Origin: Salminus brasiliensis
Lineage: Eukaryota; Chordata; Actinopteri; Characiformes; Bryconidae
DNA length: 64,000 bases
Reading direction: 5' to 3'
Assembly (NCBI RefSeq): GCF_030463535.1
Contig: NC_132878.1
Location: 40,119,554-40,183,553, forward strand
The translations under genes were made by a program, and so were the position numbers. Under the pieces are notes generated by a model. The model was not told the origin of the DNA and did not search any database. It worked only from the letters and a program-made list of their open reading frames with translations. Every line of letters starts with the position of its first letter. The stretch's first letter is position 1. Shown in pieces: positions 1 to 12,369 of this stretch.

Positions 1-215
1 TTCAGTTATTCACAAATGACTATATGTCCAAGGACCCATCTGTGAAGATCCTGAAGTTTGCAGACAATGCCACTGTGGTTTGCCTCATAACCAACGCATC
101 TGCCTACAGAAAGGAAGTTAAGCAGCTGGTCCTGGAAGTCCTGGTGCGGCAGCAATCACCTGCTGCAAAATGCACGAAAAGACTGCAGAGATGATAGTGG
201 ATGGTAGAAATGATA
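1..215 (+). mobile_element. L2-like LINE fragment, reverse transcriptase
   Basis: Reading from base 3, the plus strand gives a continuous stretch of non-LTR reverse transcriptase ending in LFTNDYMSKDPSVKILKFAD, the fish L2-type region around the catalytic FADD box. The second Asp is replaced (FADN) and the frame decays after about 60 codons, so it is dead. The piece is cut by the window edge, so its 5' extent is unknown. It may lie in, or just beyond, the 3' part of CYP39A1, which runs on the other strand. Confidence 0.75.
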
Positions 216-249
216 CTGAGTAGCACCTGAACTGTTCCACTATTGCTAC

Positions 250-578
250 ATGTTATAGAACATGAGCCTAAGGTCAGCAAAGGTCAATGTCAAATGTTGA
301 AAAGAGGGGTATAAAGCCCATCAGCACTGGGCTGTGAAGCAGTGGATCTGCATTCGTGGAACTGTATCAGAGTGATAGGGCATCATCCAATAACTTTGGG
401 ATCAGCTGTAGGACTAAGTGAACGCAATCAAACCTTCTGTTCCAACTTGTTAATTGTAAAGACGTCCTGAAAAGAGGAAGCTGTTAAAAAGGATGGCAAA
501 CTAACTACCAATCCCCTTGCTTTCAGAAGAAACATTGAATGAGCAGGTGTCTACAAACTTTTGGACATACAGTGTATG
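250..578. repeat. Non-autonomous DNA-transposon-like repeat, copy 1
   Basis: The right end resembles the common teleost motif that reads 'caaacttttggacatacagtg' (about 553-573), which recurs in variant form near 1665-1690, 4518-4535, 4828-4850 and 44208-44230. The body includes a 'gggtataaagccc' segment followed by 'agcactgggctgtg'. No coding capacity is visible. Boundaries are approximate. Confidence 0.5.
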
Positions 579-1460
579 AGAGAGCATGGTCAGTACATAC
601 TTGTGATGGGATTTTCCCAACTCTCCCTTGAGAGTAAACATCTATGCCCAACTAAAACATACTATTTCTATCAGACCTAGTGAGACAGTTTGTGTGTGTG
701 TGAGCTGGGAAAAAAAAGGTTTGCTGCTCTGTGTCTGTGCCTTTGATGTGCCGGTGCAGCTGGGAATGTGCTCTTGCTCTTGATCTGGCTCTACGAGCGT
801 CACACTGCCCCAGGCCCCGTGCTCTCCTGGGGCATCCTGATGTCATCTGCTGGGCCGGAGGGACCCATGCATTGACATTTAGCTGGCACAATGACAATGC
901 AATTCAAATTCCTGTACTAGTGTCTCAGTATTTCACTACAATTAAGGGGTTTTTGCACAGTTTTGGAGTTATTCAATACACAATATTATCACCATGTTTT
1001 AGAGCAGAGAATTTAGCAAGCTGTACTGGATCCTGGCCCTCAGTTCCCCACCTCTGAGTTAAATACAGATCATCCAACATCAGTAGCTGGCTTCACTAAT
1101 GGTCTTCTGGCTAAATGCAATCACACCTTTTACAGCCATGTTTAGTCCTCTGGTTTTGTACACCTTGAAAGAAGCTGGGACTTCAGCGCTGAGTGTGTTG
1201 AATTTAAAGGTAGCTTCCATAAGAGACACAGTAAGAAGAATTTACCCCCCTGTATGTGAGTATTGCACCCATGTCTCATGGCTGTTATAGAGAACTGATG
1301 ACCCAGCAGCTCTTTAGGAATGACAGGAGTGTCTAGCTTCTACTGTTCACTAAGGATAGAGAAACCTAGCCAGAGAGCTTTCTCTGCCACCATTGGCAGT
1401 TCATAAGGTCTGAGACTACATACTGTATAACAATTTAGAACAACTGTAATATGTAGAATA

Positions 1461-1693
1461 ACGTACACACACACACTATATGGATTAAAGTATCTAGCTG
1501 ATGCCCTAAATTAAGCATGGTGCCATTAGGAATATGTTTATCTGCTCCAAAGAGTCCTATTCTATTTATCTACAGTTACTAGACAAGCTATGTGTGTGCA
1601 CATTTGCACATCTGTACCATCAATGGGTGCAACTTAAAGGAGCTGAATGCATTCATTAGAAGGGGTGTCCATAAACATTTGGATATACAGCAT
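1461..1693. repeat. Non-autonomous DNA-transposon-like repeat, copy 2
   Basis: This is a second partial copy of the family. 'tgtccataaacatttggata' at about 1667-1686 is the inverse of the end seen near 4518. The interior 'tgtgcacatttgcacatctg' resembles 'tgtgcaaatgcgcaaacaca' at about 4588, in the opposite orientation. Non-coding, with approximate boundaries. Confidence 0.5.
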
Positions 1694-2881
1694 ATTTTTA
1701 CACATAAGTGTATTTAAAGCAAGCTTCACTTTAAGTCAAATATATAAATAGCAGATTCAAATACAAGTGAAATGTAGACACTGTTTGCATGAATGTCCTA
1801 TTTTTTTTGCTTTTTGGGTCATCTGTTATCCAAAGCTTAAAGCCATGGACATTTCTTGCTGCAGAGCAAGCAGGGAAATATTCGATCCACCAGTTGCATT
1901 TGGCAACCAAAACCAAACTGTGCAATTTCATTTGCTCAGTTTTCTGAATCAGGAATAAGGTGTCTTATCAAAAAATACAATAGTATTACTATATGAAACA
2001 TGCACTCTTGAAGCACACTCACTCCTCACTCCTCCTCACTCAAGTACACAAGTAACCTAGTGTTCTCCTTCATCATTCATTCATCATCATCTCACTACGG
2101 GACAGATGTAGCCAACACCCATACTGCATGCTTTCTGAACTAGTCTGAATCAGATGCAGAGCAAAAAAATCCTGGGTAGAGGGAACAAGACGGTCCAAGC
2201 CCATAGAGCCATCAAATAAAATAAAAAAACCCTGGCTGCAAAAGAATGGGGGCTCCCCCAAAGCCCACCAGCCACCCTAGTAATAAAAAAAATAGTTCCA
2301 GGAGTGTAGACCAAAAGGACTGTCTCTTGAAACACACAAGGAATGGAGCTGTCCATCATCCAATAAGACAAGCATTAGGATGACATGGGTGAACCTTTGT
2401 GAGAGGAAGCCTTCCATGGTTGGTCACACGGGGGGTGTTTTCCATAGAAGCTAAATAAATGTTGAAAGAGAACCAGGTCTGCTAGAGGAACCACAACCAC
2501 CACCACTCCACAACTGTGCCGGACCTCCATAATTGCATCTCTTACCAAGGATCAACTTGACCATGCAATGTTATTTATTCTGCAAATTTTTGCAATGTGT
2601 ACTTATATCTCTATCTTACATATTACCTTTTTAGCAATACAATGATAAACATTGGCTTTGTCGTTGCAGGGTATTTGGGACCTGCATATACATGTACATG
2701 TACAATATAGTGAGAGGTATCACCATATGCAGCTGTAACTTGTTTCATGTTTCCTGACACTGTATTAAAAAGCACAAGGCTGCCTTTATTGTTACTTTGT
2801 TTTAGATAGTTGTAAAGGTAGGAAAAATACGGAATCCATTGGTACTGGAGCTGTATATTTCATTTTCGTTTTGTTTCTAAC

Positions 2882-5800
2882 CTTCCTGGGCATTGATATT
2901 TGCCTCCGCCGAATGCCACAAAGCCTTCCAAGAAGAAATTCTTTGCTAAATCTGCCTTCTCCCATCGTTCCTGTGGGAAGAAATGTTTCATTAAAAATAA
3001 TCCACTCTGACAAAAGAAAGTCCAACTTGCACACATCGACCAACATGCACATACACTGTGTATTTTTTCCTTCAACTGTGGTATTATAAAGGTATAATGA
3101 TCTATGACATTAGGCATTGATAATTATGCACACAGATAATTATTTATTCCGTCATTTCCACTTAGAACAGATTTGTTGAAGGATATAGCTATTTAATATT
3201 AACTAATGATTTTATTAGGGCGTTTATGAAGGTATTGCTACATTAACTGCAGTAGTAGCAATAGTAGTAGTAGTAGTAGCAAGTGTTTTTCTCGTGTAAG
3301 AATTACTCACAGGTTTGAAGTCTTCTGGATCTGGAAAGTATTTAGGCTCTCGGTGAGCCCAGTAAGGAGACAACATCAATAAGTCACCTTGAGGAACGAT
3401 GTAGTTCTGAAAGATAATAGTGCACACATCATGGAGGTGGAATCTGGTTATGTGTATTAATGAAAGAGAGAGAATGCTGCAGTGTGACCGTTTAGCAACA
3501 ACATCATTAATACGTGCAACTATCATACAGTGTCGTCCAGTCATTGCTCGGACACCGTGTGCACAAACTCCAACGCATGTTTCCAGGCGATGCTATTGTT
3601 TTCAGGTAAGGGCAAGCATTTTACATTTTACAGCACATGGAATTCAAGTTTGTAATGCAGGGTTCTAAAAAAATAAATTTTTAATTTATTAATGCGTTTC
3701 ATAACCGACATCAGCCTCTTTTAAGCAAGCCAATGGCAACAATGGCATGAAAAAACTTGAAACCTTGAGAGGAACTACGATGTAATAACGCAACGTATCT
3801 CTGATTGACATGGTAATGTTTATAATGTATAAAAAAATCTAAGAAGATTAACCCAGAGACCCCTTTGTTATTCAATTAGGACTAGCATTATGGACTAGTT
3901 TAATGAAATTATGATGAATGATGATGAAAATTCTCTGGATGCTGACCTGAATTTTGAGGGGCCGCATTACTTTGCGTGTGATGGCACCAGGAGCCCTTAG
4001 GCGAACAGCTTCCAGGATACACCACTTCACGTATGGTATCTTGTGCAGATCATCCAGTGACACCTTGGTGTTTTCCTTGTCTTCTCAATGAACACAGGTG
4101 TGAGAGCAAATTGTGACCATGAATACCTCTTAACTTCGAAACAGTGTTTGGGTTAGACTTGAGTTACTGTGCAGATTACTAAAAGTGTTGTGGCATATTG
4201 ATGTGTCTTGCCATTCCCGCTAACCCCTATTCTGATGCTTTATGGCTGAAATGGAAATAGTCATACTGGCTGCCCTTGCGGCTTAGAGCAGAATTGGAAT
4301 CCAAGCCCATGCATAGTAAAAAGATGAGAGTGGTTTCTCTGTGACCGCCCAAACTCCACCTATACTATATTGTTAGTATAGTATGTTGTTAGTACTATAT
4401 TGTACTATATTTACAAGAGCATGACAGTGACCAACTGAAATAGTATATTATGAATAGGCAGTTTTGTTAAATCATTGTATAATACTTTTCTTACAATTCT
4501 GAAAATATATAATGCACAATCCAAATGTTTGTGGACAGTCCTTCTAATCAATACATTCAGTAGGATGCACCTATTGCTGATGCAGATGTGTGCAAATGCG
4601 CAAACACAGCTTGTAGAAAAGCTCCACTCCGTGTAGAAAAGTACTGCCAATAGAATAGGACTCTCTGGAGGAGATAAACATGAACCTATTGGCAGCATGC
4701 CTAATGCCAGACGTGGGCTAGTGCTAAAAAGCAGACGTGGGCTAGTATTAAAAGCCTTTCCTGGACAGTGGAGATTGTAAACTGTTCAATTCCCGTGATC
4801 TGATGAACAATGAAAGAGATGTCTCAACACTTTTGTCTATATAGTGTAGCTATAGTCGTCTCCAACGCTCCTTCTGGATAGTTACCATCCAGCAGGTTTT
4901 AACTCCAACCCAAAGGGAGCAGGGTTGGAGGGTTGGAAATCACTAATCTAGACATTATTGCCACGAAAAGTGTTTGAACCACAAAACAAAGTAATGACAC
5001 CTAACTGAGCAAATGTCCAAGGTAGCTAATGTCCAAGGTAGCTAACTTGCTAACCAAGTTTGTCAGGCAATACCTAATACCTAATGCTAAGTATAGCTAA
5101 TCTTATTAGTGGTAACTCATGTTAATGTTAATCAAAAGAAGATTTAATATGAATTAATGTGTGCTAATTAAGAGACCTGAGGTAGTCATGTCCCTTCGGT
5201 CATTCATTTTTTTTGTTTTTTTAGTTAACACATTAGTTTACATGTTATCCAAATTATACTTATGCTTACGCTTGTTATCCAAATTATGCTTACCAATAAT
5301 GAAACCTTAACTTCAATTAAAACAATGTTAAAAAATAAAAAGGGACCTATTTTTCTTGGCACAGTTTAATAATGAGAGTATGGAACATAGAAGTGACATC
5401 CCACAAACCTCAAACACTGTTGTCGCCTCATTTAAATGCAAATCCAGCATACACAAAGAAGAGCTGTAACACAGGCCAACTCCAAAACCCCAAAACTGTT
5501 ATGTAACAGTCTTGACTCATTATTACGTCTCCAAAATGTTTGTCCTATTCAAAGATAGTGGTGTGGTAAGGTCTCGTGAACGCCACTAGCTATGGAAGGG
5601 ATGTTAAAAGTAGCCCGCAAAGGAAAAAAACAACGTGGGACGTGAGAGGGTATCCATGCTAGATTAAAAGCTAATCATAGTCTAGCAGCATTCTAGATAA
5701 GGCTGTTCAGCTAGAATGTCATTTCAACACTGTTGCAACATTCTGGCTTCACCTTTCTGCCGCTGTCATATTTTAGTTATCTTTGGAGGTTCCGATTTAC

Positions 5801-6712
5801 TTTAAAAGTCAAAGGTATCGTTGATATACATGCGAAACAAGTAGATGCGCAAGACTTCTAATGCTACATTCTTCTATGTTACATGATTCAAATGTAGTTA
5901 GAATGCTCCAGATTAACGCATCAGCCAAACACCATGAATATAAATGTTTGTTAATGTGTGACACTATTTGTTTCTACTGGAGCATGAGCTGGTCTTTAAT
6001 GCCTGTACAGTCTAAATGTGCTGCTGATCCAGACAGGTAGCTAACTTAATTAACTTAATGAAACTTTTTTTTTGCTATGTCTGTGTAAGCTAGCATTTTT
6101 AGTAAAATAAAGCTGTAAACAATCTGTAAATAATATTGTTATTGTTTTTTTACTTCTATTATTAATATTGTGTATATAGTGGTAATTTATCTACGTTTAT
6201 GCATCTGAGTGTCTTGCTATCCCTTTGCTGCTGTGACACTAAGAATTTCCCCACTGTGGGACTAATAAAGGATTATCTTATCGTATCTGAAAGCTCACAG
6301 TTTACCCTGTCGAGATGAAATGAAAAGGTTTGAATCTTTTCTTAAATGGAAGACACAGCGGAGAACACCAGTTAACATGACATTTATGTATGTATCTGTG
6401 GTGTTGAAGCACAGAAAGGACTAGGCTCTGTGGACATCTAGTGGATAGCAAGTAATGTCGCATTCAAATTCTTTAGACATTTAACCACACCACACCCAGG
6501 TCAAAAAAAATTACTGGTTTCACAGAGGAGGGGAGAGTTCTGAATAGGTCAATTTTGTGTAAAATTAAATAGCTCTAAGAGCATAACTATTATTGTAATT
6601 ATTATGACTAGAAACTGGTGCTGAGTACTGTATAATTTAGACTACATACCTCGTATTGCTGCACAACATTTTAATTTTTTAATTTCTTAAGGTTTTTCAA
6701 CATAAGAAATGG

Positions 6713-6755
<43 letters not shown>

Positions 6756-9700
6756 AACTGCTTGCTGCAACACGTCTTTTAGTGAGGTCTTTCTTTACCT
6801 CGATCTTTGAAGACAGAGTTGATCTGGTCCATGGCAATCCTATATATTCTGGGGTTGGACAAGATAAAGGTGAGGGTCCAAAATGTTATCTGAAAATGAT
6901 ATGATGCATGTCAAAATGTACCAAACACATCTCCCTTTTAGCTTTAAAAGACAAACTGTATATGACTGAATGAATAAACAGTAATTATTGCAAATAAACT
7001 AAAAGTCACGTATCATATAATATGCTATTTCTATAGCATAACTATATACATCACAATCCTAAACTAGCTTATGTTATTACTTAGCATTGGACTTACCGGT
7101 ATTGCATTAGCAAGGGAGGCCCAAAGCATCAGTAATCCATAACTGGGTAGAAATTTGTCTGTTATTGTGGTCACAAGGTGCTGCAGCAGTGTCTGTAGAG
7201 AGGCAGCATAAGGCATTTAAAAAACAAAACTACTAAAAAGGATTTACTCACCCCTGAAGCAATATTTCATTTGCTGCTTATTTAATATCTTGCCATTTTT
7301 AATAATAAATCCATAATGGATCATGCAATTACACAGTGTCCATTCGTTTGGTCTGGCAGGAAGTCTGGGAATATGGCACAATTTCATTTTAATATTAGTA
7401 TTAGTAATACTAATTCTGTCAATTTTGTCATATACTATAGTACAATCCTAGTTGAAATTGTTGGGAAATGTGTCTATAAAAAACAGGGTTAGTTCAGTTC
7501 TGCTCTGGAGGACCAGATGTTATTGCTGTTCTGTTGGTTACTTTATGAAACAGCATATCCACTGATATTATTTAATGTAGAAAACCCTTACCCTCAACCT
7601 TTTGAACATTCAATTGTCAGTGTTGCATTTACACCTTTTGATGCGACTACACAGAATATCATACAAACATACAAACACTAACCTACAAATTAATCAATAT
7701 ACTTCTACACAAGAATGGATAATAAACAATTATTTGGAATAAATTAATAAGCAAATAATAAATACATAAATAAAAATAGAAACTTGTCTTTCACCAATAA
7801 ATAACATATATACAGGATAGATACCGACAGGGATCCAGTAAAGGTGATGTAGCATTTTAGACATACCCTAATATCTCTTGACAGGTTTATCATTGTGATA
7901 TATGCCCTCCCATTCCTTTCTATATGAACATTCAGTTGTATATTAAGGCCTTGTGACCTCTACCAAGAAGAATCTCACCAGTTGTAGATATCTCCAAAAG
8001 TGCAATCTGAGGATTTCATACTGCTGGAAAATTGAATCAAAATATTTCAGCTCATTTTTTTCTAACATTTTATCCTTTTTTATAAGTGACAGGTTAAATA
8101 ACATGACCTCTCAAGACACCCTTAAGAGCTTCACACCCCAAGCCAACCAAACAGTCAAAATAGTCTCTGAATAAAATTGATCTTAAACCCTCTTTTAAAC
8201 GGGGTCCTGGAGAAGAGAGGAATTAAAACATCACCTATAAGATTGTGTTATCATATTTCGAGATACCTCTACACCAATCCAAGCATAATTAGACAGCAAA
8301 ATGCTATCACTACTAGCAGCTGAACACTTCAGATGTTAGTGGTAGTATATTTTATTAAGCAGAGCAAGAAATAAATATTCTCGCCTAGATGTTTTACCAG
8401 CACTAGTGATTTGCACAGCCTCTGCACTACTAAATCTGATGACTAACAGATGAACCAAATCAGGTGTGTTTGAGCAAAAAGTGTCACTGAACCATGCACT
8501 GGCAGAACCATCACAATAATAAATGATTTTGTCCCTCTTCAAAGAACAAAACAGTGTACTTACCTTACCACTACTGTCACTGGCCTGGTTATCCACTGCT
8601 CTGACGATCATGTTCTCCAAGCGAGACAAAAGCCACTTCTTTGCGCTGGCCCATTTCCTGTCCATGTAATTCAATTCAATTCAATTGAAGTATAGGAAGC
8701 AAAATAATAGTGGAGCAAGTGTATTAACTACGAAACTAACTATGCTGGGCAATGCTTATGCCTTTAACTGGTGTTTAGTTCAAAAATACATTTGTTTGGT
8801 GTGAGCCTAAATCCTTATAATAAAGTAAATAAATAAAAGTGCATGAACATCCTTCAGTGTAGAAAAAGCAGGAGCAGGAGTACTTTTTCTGACTGAGTAA
8901 TTAGGCCATCAGGCCACTGGGCAGTCACTCACCTCAGAAACATGTCAGGGAGCTGGGAGCCATACTCAAAGCCATCATCATAGGTGGTGAACATCTCAAT
9001 GAACTCTCGCTTTTCCGAGGCACTGTCGGGTGAATTGCATTTGCCCAAGAGGTTACTCATCACAGCTGGGTACATGACATTCCTGCAGAGAAGGACAGAC
9101 GAGTTTTCTAACAAATGTTTATTGCGTGTTATGGCCATACTAACCAACCAAAAAGTTATGCATGCCATCTTTAATTAGATAGTTACAATAGGTTCGCTGG
9201 TGTTTGAAAAATCGGAATATACCATTTTTGAGTGATAATAAAGGTTGACCGCTAGATTGACTGAACTGAAATGCTTACAGGACACTTCCATCGCATAAAA
9301 AAGGCCTTAATAAATAATGTGTGACAGATTCTACCTGATTAGGTTATTGAGAGAACCAGATCCTTTGCGACCCAAACGCTCCAAATGATCATTGAATTCT
9401 TCACACAGGTGGTCAGCCAGCAAGGCGGTGTTGCCTGGAGTCAGTCGCCCCTTGATCAAAGTGTTACAGGCCGGATGGAACTGAAAGAAACTTTCTTTGC
9501 TGATGGATGCTAGAGAGAAACCCAAAGCGTGCCGAGCTGTTATGGCTACACCACATGGCTTACTAACTACAATATTACAATTAACAGTTGCAACAGCAGG
9601 TGATCTGAAAAGCAGCCAGCCCTTCTTATACATGCAATACTCTGTTAATAGTACTCTGTTAACAGAAAATATGACAAAGTGGCTTTTTGTCTGGGAAACA

Positions 9701-10226
9701 CCATATCAATAGCAGGAGAACAGATATATAATAAATACAAACACAGTAGAAAAGGTGAGAAACTGTGCCTTTTCAGTGAAGTTACATTATATCTACTTTG
9801 GTTAGAAGCTGACCTCTCTGTCAACTCCAGCCACTATTTGAATTTAATTTATATATCTATATACTTTATTCAATACAAAGAGAACTATTTGAAACTCTAC
9901 TGTCTTCCACCTTTGCATTATGCACTTTTTATTATCTTTCATACTGTATCTATGACACTTTATTCATCACATATAACACTGATAAAAGATACCACCTATA
10001 CTGATAAGAACAGTATAGGTAGGTTACAGGTTATGTTACAACAGTCATGGGAAGCAGTGGAAAGTAGTACCTGTGTTGTGAACAGGCTCTTGCACTGCTT
10101 GCTCAAAATTGACATCTTTGGATGTGAAAAACGTTCGAAAGTCTTCATGCAGCGTAACAAAGGTCAGCCGCTTTCCAGCAACAAGAACTGTAAAGACAGG
10201 CCCATACTGAAAGAAAAAGAGAAATC

Positions 10227-10278
<52 letters not shown>

Positions 10279-11294
10279 ATCATACCCGAGACACATACAA
10301 ATACTAAAACTATTTTGTGCTATTTTTTTTTTCTGAGTGCAAAACAGAACTAAGTAATAGATCAAATCTTTTGAAAGTTTAGGAACAAAACAAAACAGTG
10401 TTTAAAGTTCAGTTTGGGCTCAGAAAGCCTTTAGTTTCTTAACATTGTTGTAGCATGTTCAGGAAGTGCTTGACATGCCGCACATTAGTGTGCGTGGACA
10501 TAAAAGCAGTTAAGCAAGATGTAAAGCAGAGAGTGAGGTTAAGCTGTTTGACAACCTCTCTCAAAGATCTCATAGGACTTCTAACGTCTGCCTCAGCTCC
10601 GCAATCGCGTGTTCGCGTGGACGTGAACACAATAGCAATAGCAATACTTATCCAAACTGATATGACCATCTCTATCAGAAGTTCAATCAAACCTAAAGTC
10701 TAAAGCAGTTTTCTAATCGTACTTTTTTTTAAGGTAAAACATAAACTTGTTTTCTCCGAGAATACTTGGACGAATAGCATGAATAGCAAGAGTACTATGG
10801 TCACCTTACTGACTTGTGCTTAGTAATGTCTAAAGCTTAGAGATATCTTTGAACTATTAGTCTATTCTAACTAGCTGAGGTTTTTCTTGGGTAAATGGCA
10901 AAGCACTTTTGCAAGTCGCTCTGGATAAGAGCATCTGCTAAATGCCGTAAATGTAAATGTAAATGTAGTGGTGCTCAAGCTTTTGGCAAATCCTCAAACT
11001 AAAAGACAGTGTTGTACTTCAGCCAACTTCTACCGGCTCATGACAGACACTTCCATGTAGAGACCCTACTGCCTATGCAACACTGCTGCTAAAAGGGGAG
11101 GAGCTGGACTTCTGACCTTCCATAGTCCTCAAAAGATCACCAGAGTGTGATGTCATCAACATCTGGTTATGTCTGCCAATTGAGGAGGCTGTGTGTATTA
11201 TCTGGAACACATACAATTTTAGGGACTCCTTACATACAGGAGAGTCTACCTGCAGACGTGTGTTTTCTGCTGCAGATGACATTTTATAAATCAT

Positions 11295-11372
<78 letters not shown>

Positions 11373-11963
11373 TATATACATACATATACACATAAAACAT
11401 GCTGAAGTTAAACCTTGAGCTTATAAAGTTTGTGAATGCAGTATTGATGAATGCACCGGACTAGAAAACAAACTGAGGCCTGTGGTCAGATCTGCACAAC
11501 TTGTACAGTGTGTAGTGCATGTTACAGTCAGTCTAATAAGAGCTATAATATATATTAATAACAGCTCTAAAGGGGTGCATTACAAAGAAAGTGAGCCAAA
11601 TATTTGGACATTCAGTAGTCACCAGTGAAAATGGGTTCATTTAAAAAAATATATATTAGATGTTAGTCTTATTCTGCACAGTATCCCACTTCTTGCTTGA
11701 AAAAAAAAGCAAAATAAAACGTTCGAGAAAAGTTAAACAGTGCTATAATATTTTTAATGGATGTGTTGACTCACTAACACACTTACTTTGGTTCTTGCTT
11801 GTGCAATGAAATGCAGAGGGGCTTTGCCGAACTCCAACGCAGCGCCAAGCCACGGGATCCATCCTCTGATGCACGGAGGGGCGTTTGGGTCGTTTTGCAC
11901 GAAAAGCAGGCGAAGACAAACCACGACGACAGTCGCCGAGAGAAGTAAAGTGAAGCACTCCAT
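2882..11963 (-). CDS. cyp39a1: CYP39A1, 24-hydroxycholesterol 7-alpha-hydroxylase (3' end not found)
   Basis: ER-membrane P450 of the CYP7/CYP8/CYP39 group; the family 7-alpha-hydroxylates oxysterols, chiefly 24-hydroxycholesterol, for bile acid synthesis. Ten exons, in transcription order: 11963-11787, 10206-10071, 9509-9335, 9082-8933, 8657-8564, 7192-7097, 6889-6799, 4083-3947, 3406-3311, 2970-2882; all junctions keep frame (1241 coding bases, about 414 residues; human is 469). Exon 1 starts at ATG 11961-11963, gives a hydrophobic N-terminal anchor (about residues 4-21), then PPCIRGWIPWLG and FGKAPLHFI, diagnostic of CYP39A1. Helix I reads LLMLWASLANAIP: the usual acid/Thr oxygen-activation pair is absent, as in CYP7-type enzymes. 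ExxR is EAVR in exon 8, PERW spans exons 9/10, and the haem Cys is in FGGGKYQCPG in exon 10, lacking the usual Arg. The last ~50 residues were not located. The early similarity to CYP46A1 is only family-level. Confidence 0.93.
4500..4852. repeat. Non-autonomous DNA-transposon-like repeat, copy 3
   Basis: The most complete copy of the short element. It runs from 'aatccaaatgtttgtggaca' (from about 4518) to 'cacttttgtctatatagtgt' (about 4828-4847), ends that are roughly inverted to each other. It includes a direct duplication of a 15-base segment beginning 'cagacgtgggctagt' at about 4709 and 4732. It lies in the long CYP39A1 intron between exons at 6799 and 4083. Confidence 0.55.
5960..6290 (+). 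mobile_element. LINE 3'-end tail
   Basis: The segment ends in 'ttccccactgtgggactaat' (from about 6247), followed by aaaggattatctta, the recurring 3' tail of teleost L2-type LINEs and dependent SINEs, with a short target-like ATCTTATC tail. No reading frame is preserved. It lies inside the CYP39A1 intron between exons at 6799 and 4083, opposite in strand to the gene. Confidence 0.5.
6713..6754. repeat. (TA)n(GA)n microsatellite
   Basis: About ten TA units followed by about ten GA units, 45 bases beyond the donor of CYP39A1 exon 7 (low edge 6799) on the intron side. Confidence 0.9.
10228..10277. repeat. (TG)n microsatellite at the CYP39A1 exon 2 acceptor
   Basis: About 25 TG units on the plus strand, so (CA)n on the gene's strand. 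It ends only about 20 bases upstream of the 3' splice site of exon 2 (first exon base 10206). The intervening bases, 'tctctttttctttcag' on the minus strand, are the whole polypyrimidine tract. Confidence 0.95.
10880..10975 (+). repeat. SINE/LINE tail
   Basis: 'gctctggataagagcatctg' at about 10919-10938, followed by ctaaatgccgtaaatgtaaatg, is the shared 3' tail of many teleost SINEs and L2-type LINEs. Related copies occur at about 33195-33247 (plus) and about 51575-51640 (minus). It lies in CYP39A1 intron 1. Confidence 0.65.
11297..11380. repeat. (TA)n microsatellite
   Basis: Around 35 near-perfect TA units with one interruption (tacatata near 11327), in CYP39A1 intron 1. Confidence 0.95.
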
Positions 11964-12090
11964 CACCGCGGCTTTGCAAACGCTTTCCTACCTACTGGCT
12001 GCACACAGGCATGAGACCGATATGAGCGGGTCAAGTGTGCTCCCCAGTAACGCAGACTCCCCCCAGCGGCCAGGCGCCGCTACTGCAACA
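11964..12090 (-). promoter_or_regulatory. Likely CYP39A1 5' UTR and promoter region
   Basis: The 125 bases upstream of the CYP39A1 start codon are clearly richer in GC and CpG than their surroundings (for example 'cggccaggcgccgctactgc' near 12068). No TATA box or spliced 5' exon could be identified. The call is by position and composition only. Confidence 0.4.
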
Positions 12091-12179
12091 ATAGTCAAAC
12101 GGCCTACATTGACCAGAGACATGTGCAGCATCAGTACACTGATTAATTAAAGCAACAGTCCAGTTTAAACTGACACATG

Positions 12180-12215
12180 ATTCATATATATATTCATATA
12201 TATATATATATATCA
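12180..12215. repeat. Short (TA)n tract
   Basis: Imperfect TA repeat, about 220 bases upstream of the CYP39A1 start codon. Confidence 0.8.
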
Positions 12216-12369
12216 AGTAAGATCAAGTAAAGATTATTTGTACTTCTCTAAATGTGATGCATGTAGACAGAAAGCAGAATAATGAGCGCTGTATGATATG
12301 TATGACTAATCAAAAAAAAGATACAATGTCACAAAAATTGAGAAGTGCAGCCAATCTAAAGTTATTATG

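Larger units (their letters stand above)
216..2881. other. Repeat-rich stretch 3' of the last recognised CYP39A1 exon
   Basis: No exon could be recognised here, although the terminal CYP39A1 coding exon(s) would be expected in this direction. About 250-578 and 1461-1693 carry pieces of a short dispersed DNA element. 730-880 is locally GC-rich, but no frame gives a convincing P450 C-terminus. The rest is AT-rich, without a gene I can support. Confidence 0.5.

Noticed and set aside
2143-2173. Possible CYP39A1 last exon (translation FFALHLIQ, similar to the expected WFALLEVQ)
   Set aside because: The reading frame does not join exon 10 in phase, the leading Trp is absent and the following residues do not resemble a P450 C-terminus.
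2882-11963. Assigning the first P450 to CYP46A1 by neighbourhood
   Set aside because: Exon 1 and the helix I, ExxR and haem segments match CYP39A1 specifically; only the second P450 is CYP46A1.
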